In this document: positions 6,994 through 14,064 of the stretch, one piece after another
How positions within the stretch are numbered: position 1 is the first letter of the stretch
Layout: each line of letters starts with the position of its first letter
NCBI GenBank assembly: GCA_020859875.1
Contig: JAJBVJ010000279.1
Span: 1-18,580, forward strand
Source: Rikenellaceae bacterium
GTDB lineage: Bacteria > Bacteroidota > Bacteroidia > Bacteroidales > Rikenellaceae
Reading direction: 5' to 3'
Length of the DNA stretch: 18,580 nucleotides
The notes under the pieces: model-generated
Databases searched by the model: none
The model's input: the letters and a program-made list of their open reading frames with translations, nothing else
Told to the model about the DNA's origin: nothing
Program-made: the position numbers and the translations under genes

Positions 6994-7962
6994 ATGCATT
7001 CACGCGAAGAACTCTCCAGCCGCATAGAAAAATATATCGCCGAACTCTCTTTCCCGGAAAATCCCCTGCATCTGTATGCACCGATCTCCTATACCCTCGA
7101 GGAGGGAGGCAAGAGGCTCCGGCCCCTGCTGACGCTGATCGTCTGCTATCTGTACGGAGGCGATATACAAAAGGCCCTGCCGTGTGCGGGCGCGATAGAG
7201 GTCTTCCATAACTTCACACTCCTTCACGACGATATCATGGACAATGCCGATATTCGCCGCGGCAAATCGGCTGTCCACAAGAAATGGGATGCAAATACGG
7301 CAATACTCTCCGGCGATGCAATGGTGATCTACTCCTACCACCTGCTCCAGAAGTCGCCGGCGCATCTACTGCCCCAACTGTTGGCAGACTTCAATACCAT
7401 GGCCCTCGAAGTCTGCGAGGGCCAGCAATACGATATGGACTTCGAGTCGCGCGACGACGTCACCCTCGAGGAATACGAATCTATGATAAAGCTAAAGACC
7501 GCCGTTATCTTCGGCGCGGCGGCAAAGATGGGCGGGATACTTGCGGGCGCCCCAGAGGGCGACCTGAAGTTTCTATACGATTTCGGAACGGAGCTCGGTC
7601 TGGCCTTCCAGATTCAGGACGACTACCTCGACACATACGGCACGAGCGAACTACTCGGAAAACAGGTGGGCGGGGATATAGAGGAGAGCAAAAAGACCTT
7701 CCTGGCAATCACCGCTCTCAACGAAGCGGGAGCCGCGACAAGGCGGGCACTTGTCTCCACTTTCGCAGACCGCAAACTGCCGCTCGCCCACAAGATCGGC
7801 CGCGTAAAGACCATTTACGATTCGCTCGATATACCGCGGATAACAAGGAAAGTGGTAGCGAAGCATCTCGATTGCGCCTCGGAACTTCTCGACCACCTAT
7901 CCATCGAGGATCCGGCCCCCCTTCGGCAGGTGATCCGGGCGCTGGAGGACAGAAATAAATAG
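6994..7962 (+). CDS. Short-chain polyprenyl diphosphate synthase (FPP/GGPP type)
   Basis: A cytoplasmic isoprenoid chain-elongating enzyme that adds isopentenyl diphosphate units to an allylic diphosphate. The 322-residue product shows GGKRLRP (38-44, substrate diphosphate binding), the first aspartate-rich motif DDIMD (79-83) and the second DDYLD (209-213, within FQIQDDYLD). In the first motif there is no two-residue insertion between the aspartates, and the fifth residue upstream is Phe74 with Thr75 at -4. An aromatic residue at -5 generally limits products to C15-C20, so farnesyl or geranylgeranyl diphosphate is likely, but product length is not provable from sequence. It has its own promoter and is followed after 5 bases by the interrupted metallo-beta-lactamase, so the two are almost certainly co-transcribed. 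Confidence 0.92.
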   Translation: MHSREELSSRIEKYIAELSFPENPLHLYAPISYTLEEGGKRLRPLLTLIVCYLYGGDIQKALPCAGAIEVFHNFTLLHDDIMDNADIRRGKSAVHKKWDANTAILSGDAMVIYSYHLLQKSPAHLLPQLLADFNTMALEVCEGQQYDMDFESRDDVTLEEYESMIKLKTAVIFGAAAKMGGILAGAPEGDLKFLYDFGTELGLAFQIQDDYLDTYGTSELLGKQVGGDIEESKKTFLAITALNEAGAATRRALVSTFADRKLPLAHKIGRVKTIYDSLDIPRITRKVVAKHLDCASELLDHLSIEDPAPLRQVIRALEDRNK

Positions 7963-7967
7963 AGGCG

Positions 7968-8717
7968 ATGAGAGTAATAGCTGTCTGCACACTGTTCGTT
8001 CTCGGATTTTCCGCTGCTCGGGGCCAGATGCCCGAAACGATCGACGTCGACGATGAAATAAAACTTCTCCGGCTGGCCGACGATGTTTACATCCACAGGT
8101 CTGTCGCCGATATGGAGGGATTCGGGCGGGTCTCCTCCAACGGGATGGTCATAATCGCTGGGTCAGAAGCCGTCATGGTGGACACCCCGGCAAACGACCG
8201 GCAAACGGAAATCCTTACCCGCTTTATCGAGGATTCCCTGGGCGCGCGCACCACCCTTGTCATCCCGACCCACTGGCACCAGGACTGTATCGGCGGCATC
8301 GATTTCCTGCACCGCTACGGGGCGGAGTCACTCGCGGGATCGATGACCGTGGAATTTTGCGATTCCCGGGGCATTACCGCCCCCCGAAAAACTTTCGAAG
8401 GACATGCCGAGGTGGAAATCGGCGGCCGGACACGGATCATTTGCCTCTGGCCGGGAGGCGGTCATACCCCGGATAACATTGTGGTGTGGCTTCCGCAAGA
8501 GAAGATTTGATTCGGCGGCTGCCTTGTTAAAGATTTAAAGTCCCGCAGCCCGGGCAATATTGCCGATGCAGACCTTGAGTCCTGGCCCGGCTCCATCCGC
8601 CGGCTGCAGGCCGAATTTTCCGATGCGAAGGTCATTGTTCCCGGCCACGGAAAAATCGCAGGTGTGGAACTTCTCGACCACACCCTCGCCCTTCTCGGAA
8701 GCGGTGACGGGAATTGA
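7968..8717 (+). pseudogene. Subclass B1 metallo-beta-lactamase interrupted by an in-frame TGA
   Basis: The frame opens with ATG at 7968 (AGAGG just upstream) and stops at TGA 8508-8510 after 180 codons. The same frame continues with no shift to TGA 8715-8717 (249 codons in all), which is full B1 length. It encodes a signal peptide (MRVIAVCTLF to ARGQ) and a zinc-dependent periplasmic beta-lactamase fold. Zn1 ligands are H102, H104 (HWHQD) and H166 (GGGHTPDN). Zn2 ligands are D106, C185 (FGGC) and H227 (PGHG). K188 and N197 match the substrate-binding Lys224 and Asn233 of standard numbering. The stop replaces codon 181, a leucine just before FGGC in related enzymes such as CcrA/CfiA; TTA to TGA is one change. 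Truncation removes C185, K188, N197 and H227, so an active enzyme needs readthrough. All downstream motifs are undamaged, which argues for a very recent mutation or a read error. A terminator follows at 8734. Confidence 0.88.
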
Positions 8718-8733
8718 CCGCCACGCCAAATAA

Positions 8734-8767
8734 ATAAAAAAGGAACCGCCGCCGGTTCCTTTTTTAT
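8734..8767. terminator. Bidirectional intrinsic terminator
   Basis: A 15-bp perfect stem (8734-8748 with 8753-8767, core AAAAAAGGAACCG) and a 4-base loop, with an A-run on the left and six T's on the right. It ends the polyprenyl synthase/beta-lactamase operon (+) and, 7 bases from its stop codon, the cold-shock-domain gene (-). Confidence 0.88.
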
Positions 8768-8773
8768 TGTAAT

Positions 8774-9244
8774 CTATTCGTTTTTCGGGGGGTCGGCCTT
8801 TTCGGGCGCGCTCATCGAGATGTTCACCGCACTCATTCCGCGGGCTCCCCGTTCGGTATCGAACCATACGGTATTGCCCTCCGTGATGCCTGCCGGGGCG
8901 GAAGAGATATGGAAGAAATATTTTTCTGCCGTAGCTACATCCTTGATAAAGCCGTATCCCTTGCTTTCGTTGAAATACTCCACGCGTCCTTTGGGCTTCT
9001 CGTAGACAACTTCCTCCTTTTTGGGCGTGGAGATAAGGATGTCGTCGAGGTTGATCTCCTCTTTCTCACGCTCCAGGGGCGGAGTGTCGACGATCATGCC
9101 GTGTTCGTCCACATAGGCGATCATATCGTCCATCGATCCGCCGCCCGTGGATTTGCGCTCCTCCTTGCGTTTCTGTTTTTCGAGCCTCTTGGCCGCTTTT
9201 TTCTTTTCGTTTTCCCGTTTGTTGAATGATTGTGGTTTTGCCAT
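8774..9244 (-). CDS. Cold-shock-domain RNA-binding protein with basic N-terminal extension
   Basis: A 156-residue protein in two parts. Residues 1-~32 are very rich in Lys/Arg/Glu (likely helical, nucleic-acid binding), followed by a linker (DDMIAYVDEHG, then D/E-rich). Residues ~85-147 form a cold-shock domain: GRVEYFN start, RNP1 KGYGFI (95-100) and RNP2-like YFFHIS (109-114). Such proteins bind single-stranded RNA/DNA and melt secondary structure, acting as RNA chaperones. The long basic extension is normal for this Bacteroidota group and distinguishes it from the ~70-residue CspA of enterobacteria. It starts 20 bases after the DEAD-box helicase stop codon on the same strand, the usual pairing for low-temperature RNA remodelling, and ends at a strong terminator. 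Its stop codon is TAG. Confidence 0.92.
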   Translation of the reverse strand: MAKPQSFNKRENEKKKAAKRLEKQKRKEERKSTGGGSMDDMIAYVDEHGMIVDTPPLEREKEEINLDDILISTPKKEEVVYEKPKGRVEYFNESKGYGFIKDVATAEKYFFHISSAPAGITEGNTVWFDTERGARGMSAVNISMSAPEKADPPKNE

Positions 9245-9264
9245 TAATCGTTTTATGGTTTTTA

Positions 9265-10464
9265 TCAGGAGTAAAGGACGGTATCGAGCCTTTTACCCGT
9301 CAGTTTTTGGATTTCGTTCACTTTCATATGTTCTTCCTGCGAGCAGAAGGTGAGCGCGGTTCCGCTGTGGCCGGCGCGGCCCGTACGCCCTATGCGGTGT
9401 ACATAGGTCTCCGCGGCATCCGGCAGATCGTAATTTATTACCACCTGCAGCTCCTTGATGTCGATCCCACGGGCGGCAATGTCGGTGGCTACCATGACTT
9501 TGACCTTGCCCGCCTTGAAGTTTGTAAGCGCTTTCTGGCGCTGTCCCTGGGATTTGTCGCCGTGGATGGCTTCGCTCTGGATGCCGGCTTTGCGAAGGGT
9601 GCGCGATATGTTGTCCGCGCCGTGCTTGGTGCGGGCGAAGACCAGTACCGATTTCTCGGGTTCCTTCTTCAGCACCGAAATTAACAGGCGGCGCCTGTCG
9701 GTCTTTTCCACGAAATAGACGCACTGGTCGACCGTATCGACGGTGGAAGATACCGGGGTAACTTCGATGCGAACCGGGTCGCGGAGGATCGTACGCGAGA
9801 GCATCACTATATCGTCCGGTAGAGTAGCCGAGAAGAAGAGGGTCTGCCTTTGTTTCGGAATCAGGGGCAGCAGCCTGCGTATATCGGTGATAAATCCCAT
9901 ATCGAGCATGCGGTCGGCCTCGTCCAGGACAAAATGGGTCAGGCTGTCGAGCCGGATAAGTCCCTGTCCGATCAGATCGAGGAGCCTGCCCGGGGTGGCG
10001 ATCAGTATATCGACGCCGCGGCGGAGCTTTTCGGTCTGGGGCGCCTGTTTCACACCGCCGAAGATCGCCGTGTGGTGCAGTCCGGTATATTTTCCATATT
10101 CGGCGAAGCATTCGCTGATCTGAATGGCCAGCTCGCGGGTGGGGGTGAGGATGAGGGCCCTTACGGGTTTTTGGCTGCGGCCGCGGCCGTGCCGGCGTCC
10201 CCGGCGGTCGCGGCGGGAAGCCGCGGGTTCGGTCTCATCCTCTTCGGCTGAGATCTCTGCCGGTTTCGTTTCCGCCAGTTTCTGCAGGATCGGTATTGCG
10301 AATGCGGCCGTCTTGCCCGTGCCCGTCTGGGCTATTCCGAAAATGTCTTTACCCTCCAGAACGACAGGGATCGCCTGTACTTGTATCGGGGTGGGCTCGG
10401 TGTATCCTTTTTCGCTTACGGCCTTCAATATTGGCTCTGCGATATTAAGTTCGTTAAATGTCAT
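9265..10464 (-). CDS. DEAD-box ATP-dependent RNA helicase (RhlE-like)
   Basis: A two-RecA-domain RNA helicase, 399 residues from the chosen ATG at 10464 (product begins MTFNELNI, the usual start of this group). All motifs are intact: Q motif (GYTEPTPIQ, 20-28), I AQTGTGKT (45-52), Ia PTRELA (108-113), GG (136-137), Ib TPGR (157-160), II DEAD (181-184), III SAT (212-214), V ATDIAARGID (326-335) and VI HRIGRTGR (356-363). It unwinds short RNA duplexes using ATP, typically in ribosome assembly or cold adaptation. Unusually, about 30 residues between motifs I and Ia (~72-100) are first acidic and then strongly Arg/Gly-rich, while the basic C-terminal tail usual in RhlE is absent: the protein ends ~36 residues after motif VI. 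An in-frame ATG at 10497 would add 11 residues across a GC hairpin and is less likely. The stop codon is TGA. Confidence 0.94.
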   Translation of the reverse strand: MTFNELNIAEPILKAVSEKGYTEPTPIQVQAIPVVLEGKDIFGIAQTGTGKTAAFAIPILQKLAETKPAEISAEEDETEPAASRRDRRGRRHGRGRSQKPVRALILTPTRELAIQISECFAEYGKYTGLHHTAIFGGVKQAPQTEKLRRGVDILIATPGRLLDLIGQGLIRLDSLTHFVLDEADRMLDMGFITDIRRLLPLIPKQRQTLFFSATLPDDIVMLSRTILRDPVRIEVTPVSSTVDTVDQCVYFVEKTDRRRLLISVLKKEPEKSVLVFARTKHGADNISRTLRKAGIQSEAIHGDKSQGQRQKALTNFKAGKVKVMVATDIAARGIDIKELQVVINYDLPDAAETYVHRIGRTGRAGHSGTALTFCSQEEHMKVNEIQKLTGKRLDTVLYS

Positions 10465-10476
10465 AAGTAATAATCC

Positions 10477-10494
10477 GCCGCCCCTTTGGGCGGC
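10477..10494 (-). promoter_or_regulatory. GC-rich hairpin in the helicase leader
   Basis: On the minus strand GCCGCCC (10494-10488), loop AAAG, GGGCGGC (10483-10477) form a perfect 7-bp all-GC stem. It ends 12 bases upstream of the helicase ATG, in the 52-base gap after the monooxygenase gene. No T-run follows, so it does not look like a terminator; it may affect translation initiation or processing. Confidence 0.45.
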
Positions 10495-10516
10495 CATTAG
10501 GTAATAATAAAATGAT

Positions 10517-11587
10517 TTATGAGGTTGTGGTAAAGCGGTAAAAATCGCTTTTAAGGTTGTCGATCACTTCCTTAACACTGCTGATCCTGTCTGCAAGGTA
10601 GGCGTTCTTGCTGGCGAAGGCGTAACCTTTTTTCAGGTTTCCCTTGGCGGCGTTGTATAAGGCCTTGATGATGCAGTAAGGACTTTTGGTATAGTCGCAG
10701 GTTTTTATGCAGTGGAACGGACAAGAACGCGGTTTCTCCTTACCCTCGGCTACGCTCTGGATAAATTCGCCGTCGAAGGCGCGTCCGGGCATCCCTACCG
10801 GGCTCTGGATGATGCGCATATCTTCTTCACCCGAATCGAGGTAAACCTTCTTGAACTCGTAGGAGGCGTCGCACTCCTCGGTGGGAACGAAGATAGACCC
10901 CATCTGGACGGCCGCCGCACCGAGCTCCAGGAATTTGGCTATGTCGCGGCCCGTGGCGATTCCGCCGGCGGCGACCACCGGTATGTTTTTCCTGTGGGAA
11001 TAGCTCCCGGCGACCTCCACTATTTCGGGGATGAGGTGTTCGAGCGAGAAATTTGCGTCGTCTATCTGGTTGCTTTTGAAGCCGAGGTGGCCTCCCGCTT
11101 TCGGCCCTTCGACAACCATAGCGTCGGGAAGGTAGCCGTAATTGGTAAGCCATTTCTCGCAAATGAGCCGTGCCGCCCGTGCCGACGACACTATCGGAAC
11201 GAGGGCTGTCTTACTGTCTTTATCGAGGTATGACGGCAGGTCGAGGGGAAGTCCCGCACCGGCGAATATAACGTCTGCCTTTTCGGCGATGGCCGTGCGT
11301 ACCATATCGGCAAAATTCGAAAGGGCTACCATAGCATTGATGCCGATAACCCCGCGCGATTTTTCGCGTGCCTTGCGTATCTCTTCACTCAGGCCCGCAA
11401 TACAGCGCTCCATATAATTTCCCTTGAACTGCGGATAGAGCAGACCGATACCGGCGGCCGAGATAACTCCCACGCCCCCTTCGTTGGCCACGGCCGAAGC
11501 CAGGTTGTTCATAGATACTCCGACACCCATACCTCCCTGTATGATCGGGAGGCTAATTTCGTACTTACCAATAAAAAATGATTTCAT
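10517..11587 (-). CDS. Nitronate monooxygenase / FabK-like flavin oxidoreductase
   Basis: A 356-residue FMN-binding TIM-barrel enzyme of the nitronate monooxygenase (2-nitropropane dioxygenase) family. Seen are the N-terminal PIIQGGMGVGVS (14-25), GINAMVAL, the catalytic-histidine motif AGGHLGF with H167, VVAAGGIATGRDI (204-216) and AAAVQMGS (224-231), which bind FMN phosphate. Family members oxidise propionate 3-nitronate-type toxins or reduce enoyl-ACP (FabK); the true substrate here is unknown. The C-terminal region carries four closely spaced cysteines (C289, C293, C297, C305) that look like a metal or Fe-S site. It is the first gene of the minus-strand unit and is followed by the helicase after 52 bases. 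I see no convincing -33/-7 promoter in the sequence upstream of its ATG. Confidence 0.9.
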   Translation of the reverse strand: MKSFFIGKYEISLPIIQGGMGVGVSMNNLASAVANEGGVGVISAAGIGLLYPQFKGNYMERCIAGLSEEIRKAREKSRGVIGINAMVALSNFADMVRTAIAEKADVIFAGAGLPLDLPSYLDKDSKTALVPIVSSARAARLICEKWLTNYGYLPDAMVVEGPKAGGHLGFKSNQIDDANFSLEHLIPEIVEVAGSYSHRKNIPVVAAGGIATGRDIAKFLELGAAAVQMGSIFVPTEECDASYEFKKVYLDSGEEDMRIIQSPVGMPGRAFDGEFIQSVAEGKEKPRSCPFHCIKTCDYTKSPYCIIKALYNAAKGNLKKGYAFASKNAYLADRISSVKEVIDNLKSDFYRFTTTS

Positions 11588-12136
11588 TAATCATCCGTTA
11601 AATTTGACATATGCCGTCTTCGGTGCACACGGCTACCTACTCGGGCAATTTTATTGCCGAAACAATGAAAGTGTCAATACGGGTCGATTTCAACGATGAT
11701 AAATCCGGACGAGCGCCCGGCAGAATACAAAGAAGATAAGGATCTGAATGAACTTACGTTGTTTACTGTCGGTAAAGATAGGTATAATTTTCAACTATCC
11801 GCCATCTTATAACCGATTTCCCGGAATTTTATTGTCCCGGGCCGGCAATCTTGCCATATCCGATACCAAATTCGTGCCTTACCGGCGACCCCGGCGGGAT
11901 TTTATTTCCACGGGTGGCGCCGCCCCGCCCGGCTATTCCACGGTACAGCTGCCGTATTATTATGAAAGGGTAATATGCGGACTACACGGACTGTAACTTT
12001 TGCGGCCGATCTATTGACTTTTATGCCTTTTTATGTTAATTTTATTATTTATTAACTATTATTTATTGCCGGATTTTCAGGGTTTTTCCTAAATTTGGTT
12101 CGCGCTATTTCAAAGTAGCCGTCGGGAAAATAAGGT
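11588..12136. other. 549-base intergenic region without a convincing gene
   Basis: This gap separates the divergent monooxygenase and ECF sigma genes. The part near 12005-12110 is AT-rich and holds the sigma-gene promoter. The rest contains only short open frames of poor quality, a small hairpin (GGCAAT/ATTGCC, 11644-11658) and an isolated plus-strand TAAATTTG at 11599-11606 that could be a -7 element for an unrecognised small transcript. I recognise no RNA family or gene remnant on either strand. Confidence 0.6.
12066..12097 (+). promoter_or_regulatory. Promoter of the ECF sigma factor gene
   Basis: TAAATTTG at 12090-12097 is a perfect Bacteroides -7 element, with TTG of a -33 element at 12066-12068 (21-base spacer). 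It lies 39 bases before the ATG at 12137. This suggests basal transcription by the housekeeping sigma factor. Confidence 0.6.
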
Positions 12137-12757
12137 ATGACGTCGGTAGAAAACGGTTTAACGATGGAAATTACTTACACTGGAATGAATCAGGTTGCCA
12201 CTGACGCAAATGTCCTCGACCAAATAAGGGGCGGGAACATAATCGCTTTCAATCAACTCTACAGGCTCTACTACGCCCCGCTGTGCGTATTTGCCGGACG
12301 CTTCATCCCCGATGCGGAGATGAGAAAGGACTGTGTACACGATATTTTCGCACGGCTGTGGGATTCCCGCCAGCAGCTGGAAATCAACATCTCCCCAAAA
12401 AGCTACCTTTACAAGGCGGTGCAAAACCAGTGTCTGAATATAGTAAAGCGGGAGAAACTAAAGGAGACATACAGGCAGACCATCCTCAATAAATACGATC
12501 CGTTCTATGAGACCGACCTCTATTCGATGAAGGAACTGGAGGAGATGGTACAGCATGCCGTGGCGAGGCTTCCCGAAAAGATCCGCCGCACTTTCGAAAT
12601 GAGCCGGTTTCAACACCTCTCTTACAAGGATATCGCACTGCGGCAAAACATATCGGTCAAGACCGTCGAATCCCACATTTCAAAGGCCCTCGTATTCCTT
12701 GCCGAAGACCTCAAGGGGGCCTTCCCGGTCTGTTTCTTACTTTTTTTTATGAAATAA
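12137..12757 (+). CDS. ECF RNA polymerase sigma factor (FecI/SusCD-associated type)
   Basis: A 206-residue extracytoplasmic-function sigma factor. Region 2 (about 38-108) contains the core-binding and -10-recognising helices, including FARLWDSR around 71-78. Region 4 (about 136-190) ends in a helix-turn-helix (LSYKDIALRQNISVKTVESH, 161-180) for -35 recognition. A linker of ~30 residues joins them, and the C-terminus is hydrophobic (FPVCFLLFF), common in Bacteroidota ECF factors of this kind. It should direct RNA polymerase to the downstream susC/susD genes when released by FecR. A second ATG at 12164 would give a 197-residue product; the first is used here because of its distance from the promoter. 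A 106-base gap with a weak terminator-like element separates it from fecR. Confidence 0.92.
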   Translation: MTSVENGLTMEITYTGMNQVATDANVLDQIRGGNIIAFNQLYRLYYAPLCVFAGRFIPDAEMRKDCVHDIFARLWDSRQQLEINISPKSYLYKAVQNQCLNIVKREKLKETYRQTILNKYDPFYETDLYSMKELEEMVQHAVARLPEKIRRTFEMSRFQHLSYKDIALRQNISVKTVESHISKALVFLAEDLKGAFPVCFLLFFMK

Positions 12758-12758
12758 T

Positions 12759-12786
12759 CCCGCTGCGGATAGGGTCGGGCTTTTTT
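12759..12786 (+). terminator. Weak terminator/attenuator between sigma and anti-sigma genes
   Basis: CCCG (12759-12762) can pair with CGGG (12776-12779), possibly extended by two pairs with a bulge, followed by C and six T's (12781-12786). The stem is short, so it probably terminates only part of the transcripts and lets the rest reach fecR. Confidence 0.35.
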
Positions 12787-12863
12787 CATTTGTCTTATGG
12801 GTGAAGGGAGAAGGAGCGTGTGTTACGGTAAGGGGGGAATACCCTCCACGAACCTAAGAGATA

Positions 12864-13844
12864 ATGAAGAAAGACAATTTCCATAAACTGCTGGACAAAT
12901 TTCAGAACGATACCCTTACCGAACGGGAAAAGGCACAGTTCGAGAAGAAGCTCGAGACGTCTGCCCACGCCCGTAAGGTCTTCCATAATTTCAACAAGGT
13001 ATGCTTCGCCCTGGAAGCCGTCGAGGCGGACGGGGAGTTTTCGGGGAGCAATCCGGGCAGGATCGTCCGCCGGCGGCTGCGAAGGCGCCGCTCTTTTGCA
13101 TCTCTCGCGGCAGGGATCGCCGCAGCCGTGGCGCTGCCGCTGCTGATCTTTACGTTTTACAGGATATATAACACCGCAGAGTCCGGCGTACCTTTATATA
13201 CCGAGGTCGTCTCGACCAATGCGAAAGTTACCCACGTGATCCTTCCCGACGGTTCGAGGGTAGCGCTCTACTCGGGTTCCGCATTGCGGTATCCCGAGAA
13301 TTTCACCGCCGGGGAGCGGAATGTACATCTGCGTGGGGAGGCCACCTTCGAAGTTACCTCCGACCCCCGGAACCCCTTTTTTGTCAATACACTCGACGGG
13401 GTGAAAGTGAAAGCCTACGGAACAAAATTCAATGTTTGCGCCTATGAAAAGGAGAACACTAGCCAGGTCTATCTGATGGGCGGAGCGGTAGACTTCATCG
13501 CCCCCTCGACAGGGAATTCCGTAACGCTGAAACCCGAAATCTGCCTTACTTACGGCAGGATGGAAAAGAACGTACTGTTGACCCACCGAAGCCCGGAAGA
13601 GTACGATGCCCACCAGCAGGGCATACTCATGTTCCGGAAGACCCCTCTCAAGGAGATCGTCCTCAAAATTTCGCGTCTGTACGATGTTGAGATCATAGTC
13701 GAAAACGACCGGATACTCCAATACCTCTACACGGGAAGTTTCAAGGATGAATCGCTTTACCAGATTATGGATGTCATAACCCAAAGTTCGCCCGATCTAC
13801 GCTGGAGCGTCCAAGGAGAAACGATCCTGCTGTCCAGCAAATAA
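12864..13844 (+). CDS. FecR-family anti-sigma factor
   Basis: A 326-residue single-pass inner-membrane regulator that holds the partner ECF sigma factor inactive until signalled. The cytoplasmic N-terminus (1-~70) is the sigma-binding part. A basic patch (RRRLRRRR, ~69-76) precedes the membrane segment (~79-99), giving an N-in orientation. The periplasmic FecR domain spans ~112-215 with the typical VILPDGSRVALYSGSAL strand and RGEATFEV. The C-terminal ~255-322 resembles the DUF4974/STN-like domain (FRKTPLKEIVLKISRLYDV) that contacts the signalling domain of the TonB-dependent transporter. Its position between the sigma factor and an STN-bearing SusC is the standard order for trans-envelope signalling in Bacteroidota. 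The start ATG at 12864 gives a typical N-terminus for the family. Confidence 0.94.
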   Translation: MKKDNFHKLLDKFQNDTLTEREKAQFEKKLETSAHARKVFHNFNKVCFALEAVEADGEFSGSNPGRIVRRRLRRRRSFASLAAGIAAAVALPLLIFTFYRIYNTAESGVPLYTEVVSTNAKVTHVILPDGSRVALYSGSALRYPENFTAGERNVHLRGEATFEVTSDPRNPFFVNTLDGVKVKAYGTKFNVCAYEKENTSQVYLMGGAVDFIAPSTGNSVTLKPEICLTYGRMEKNVLLTHRSPEEYDAHQQGILMFRKTPLKEIVLKISRLYDVEIIVENDRILQYLYTGSFKDESLYQIMDVITQSSPDLRWSVQGETILLSSK

Positions 13845-14064
13845 GCGGATATCCAACCACCTTTGTTACAACGATATACAACCGGAGGAATCTTCCGGAC
13901 GGGAGAGTCTTGCCCTACCATGCCGGCACCGGGCACAAGACCCACCCACCAGAGAACAAACAAAAAAGCAGTATATGGAAAGAGAACCGACGTTACCTTT
14001 TTAACCCGACCCAGAAATTGTTTAAGTTCCAAACCCAAATTTAAATCTATTAAAACCCAATCCG
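13845..14064 (+). other. Leader/promoter region of the susC-susD pair
   Basis: A 220-base gap without a convincing gene. A weak housekeeping-like signal (TTTT at 13999-14002, 20 bases, TAAGTTCC at 14023-14030) lies 35 bases before the ATG. A site for the cognate ECF sigma factor is expected here, but its consensus cannot be read from one promoter. A small imperfect hairpin (CCGGA/TCCGG) occurs at 13882-13898. Confidence 0.35.

Noticed and set aside
8505..8515. Frameshift or selenocysteine explanation for the lactamase break
   Set aside because: The downstream motifs are in the same frame, so no frameshift is needed. The position is leucine in relatives, and no selenocysteine-type context is evident.
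11611..11739. 42-codon plus-strand frame just after a TAAATTTG element
   Set aside because: It would leave almost no leader after the -7 element, lacks a -33 element and has no recognisable family; not enough to call a gene.
11748..11996. 82-codon plus-strand frame in the long intergenic gap
   Set aside because: No start signal, no recognisable domain and odd composition; kept only as part of the intergenic note.
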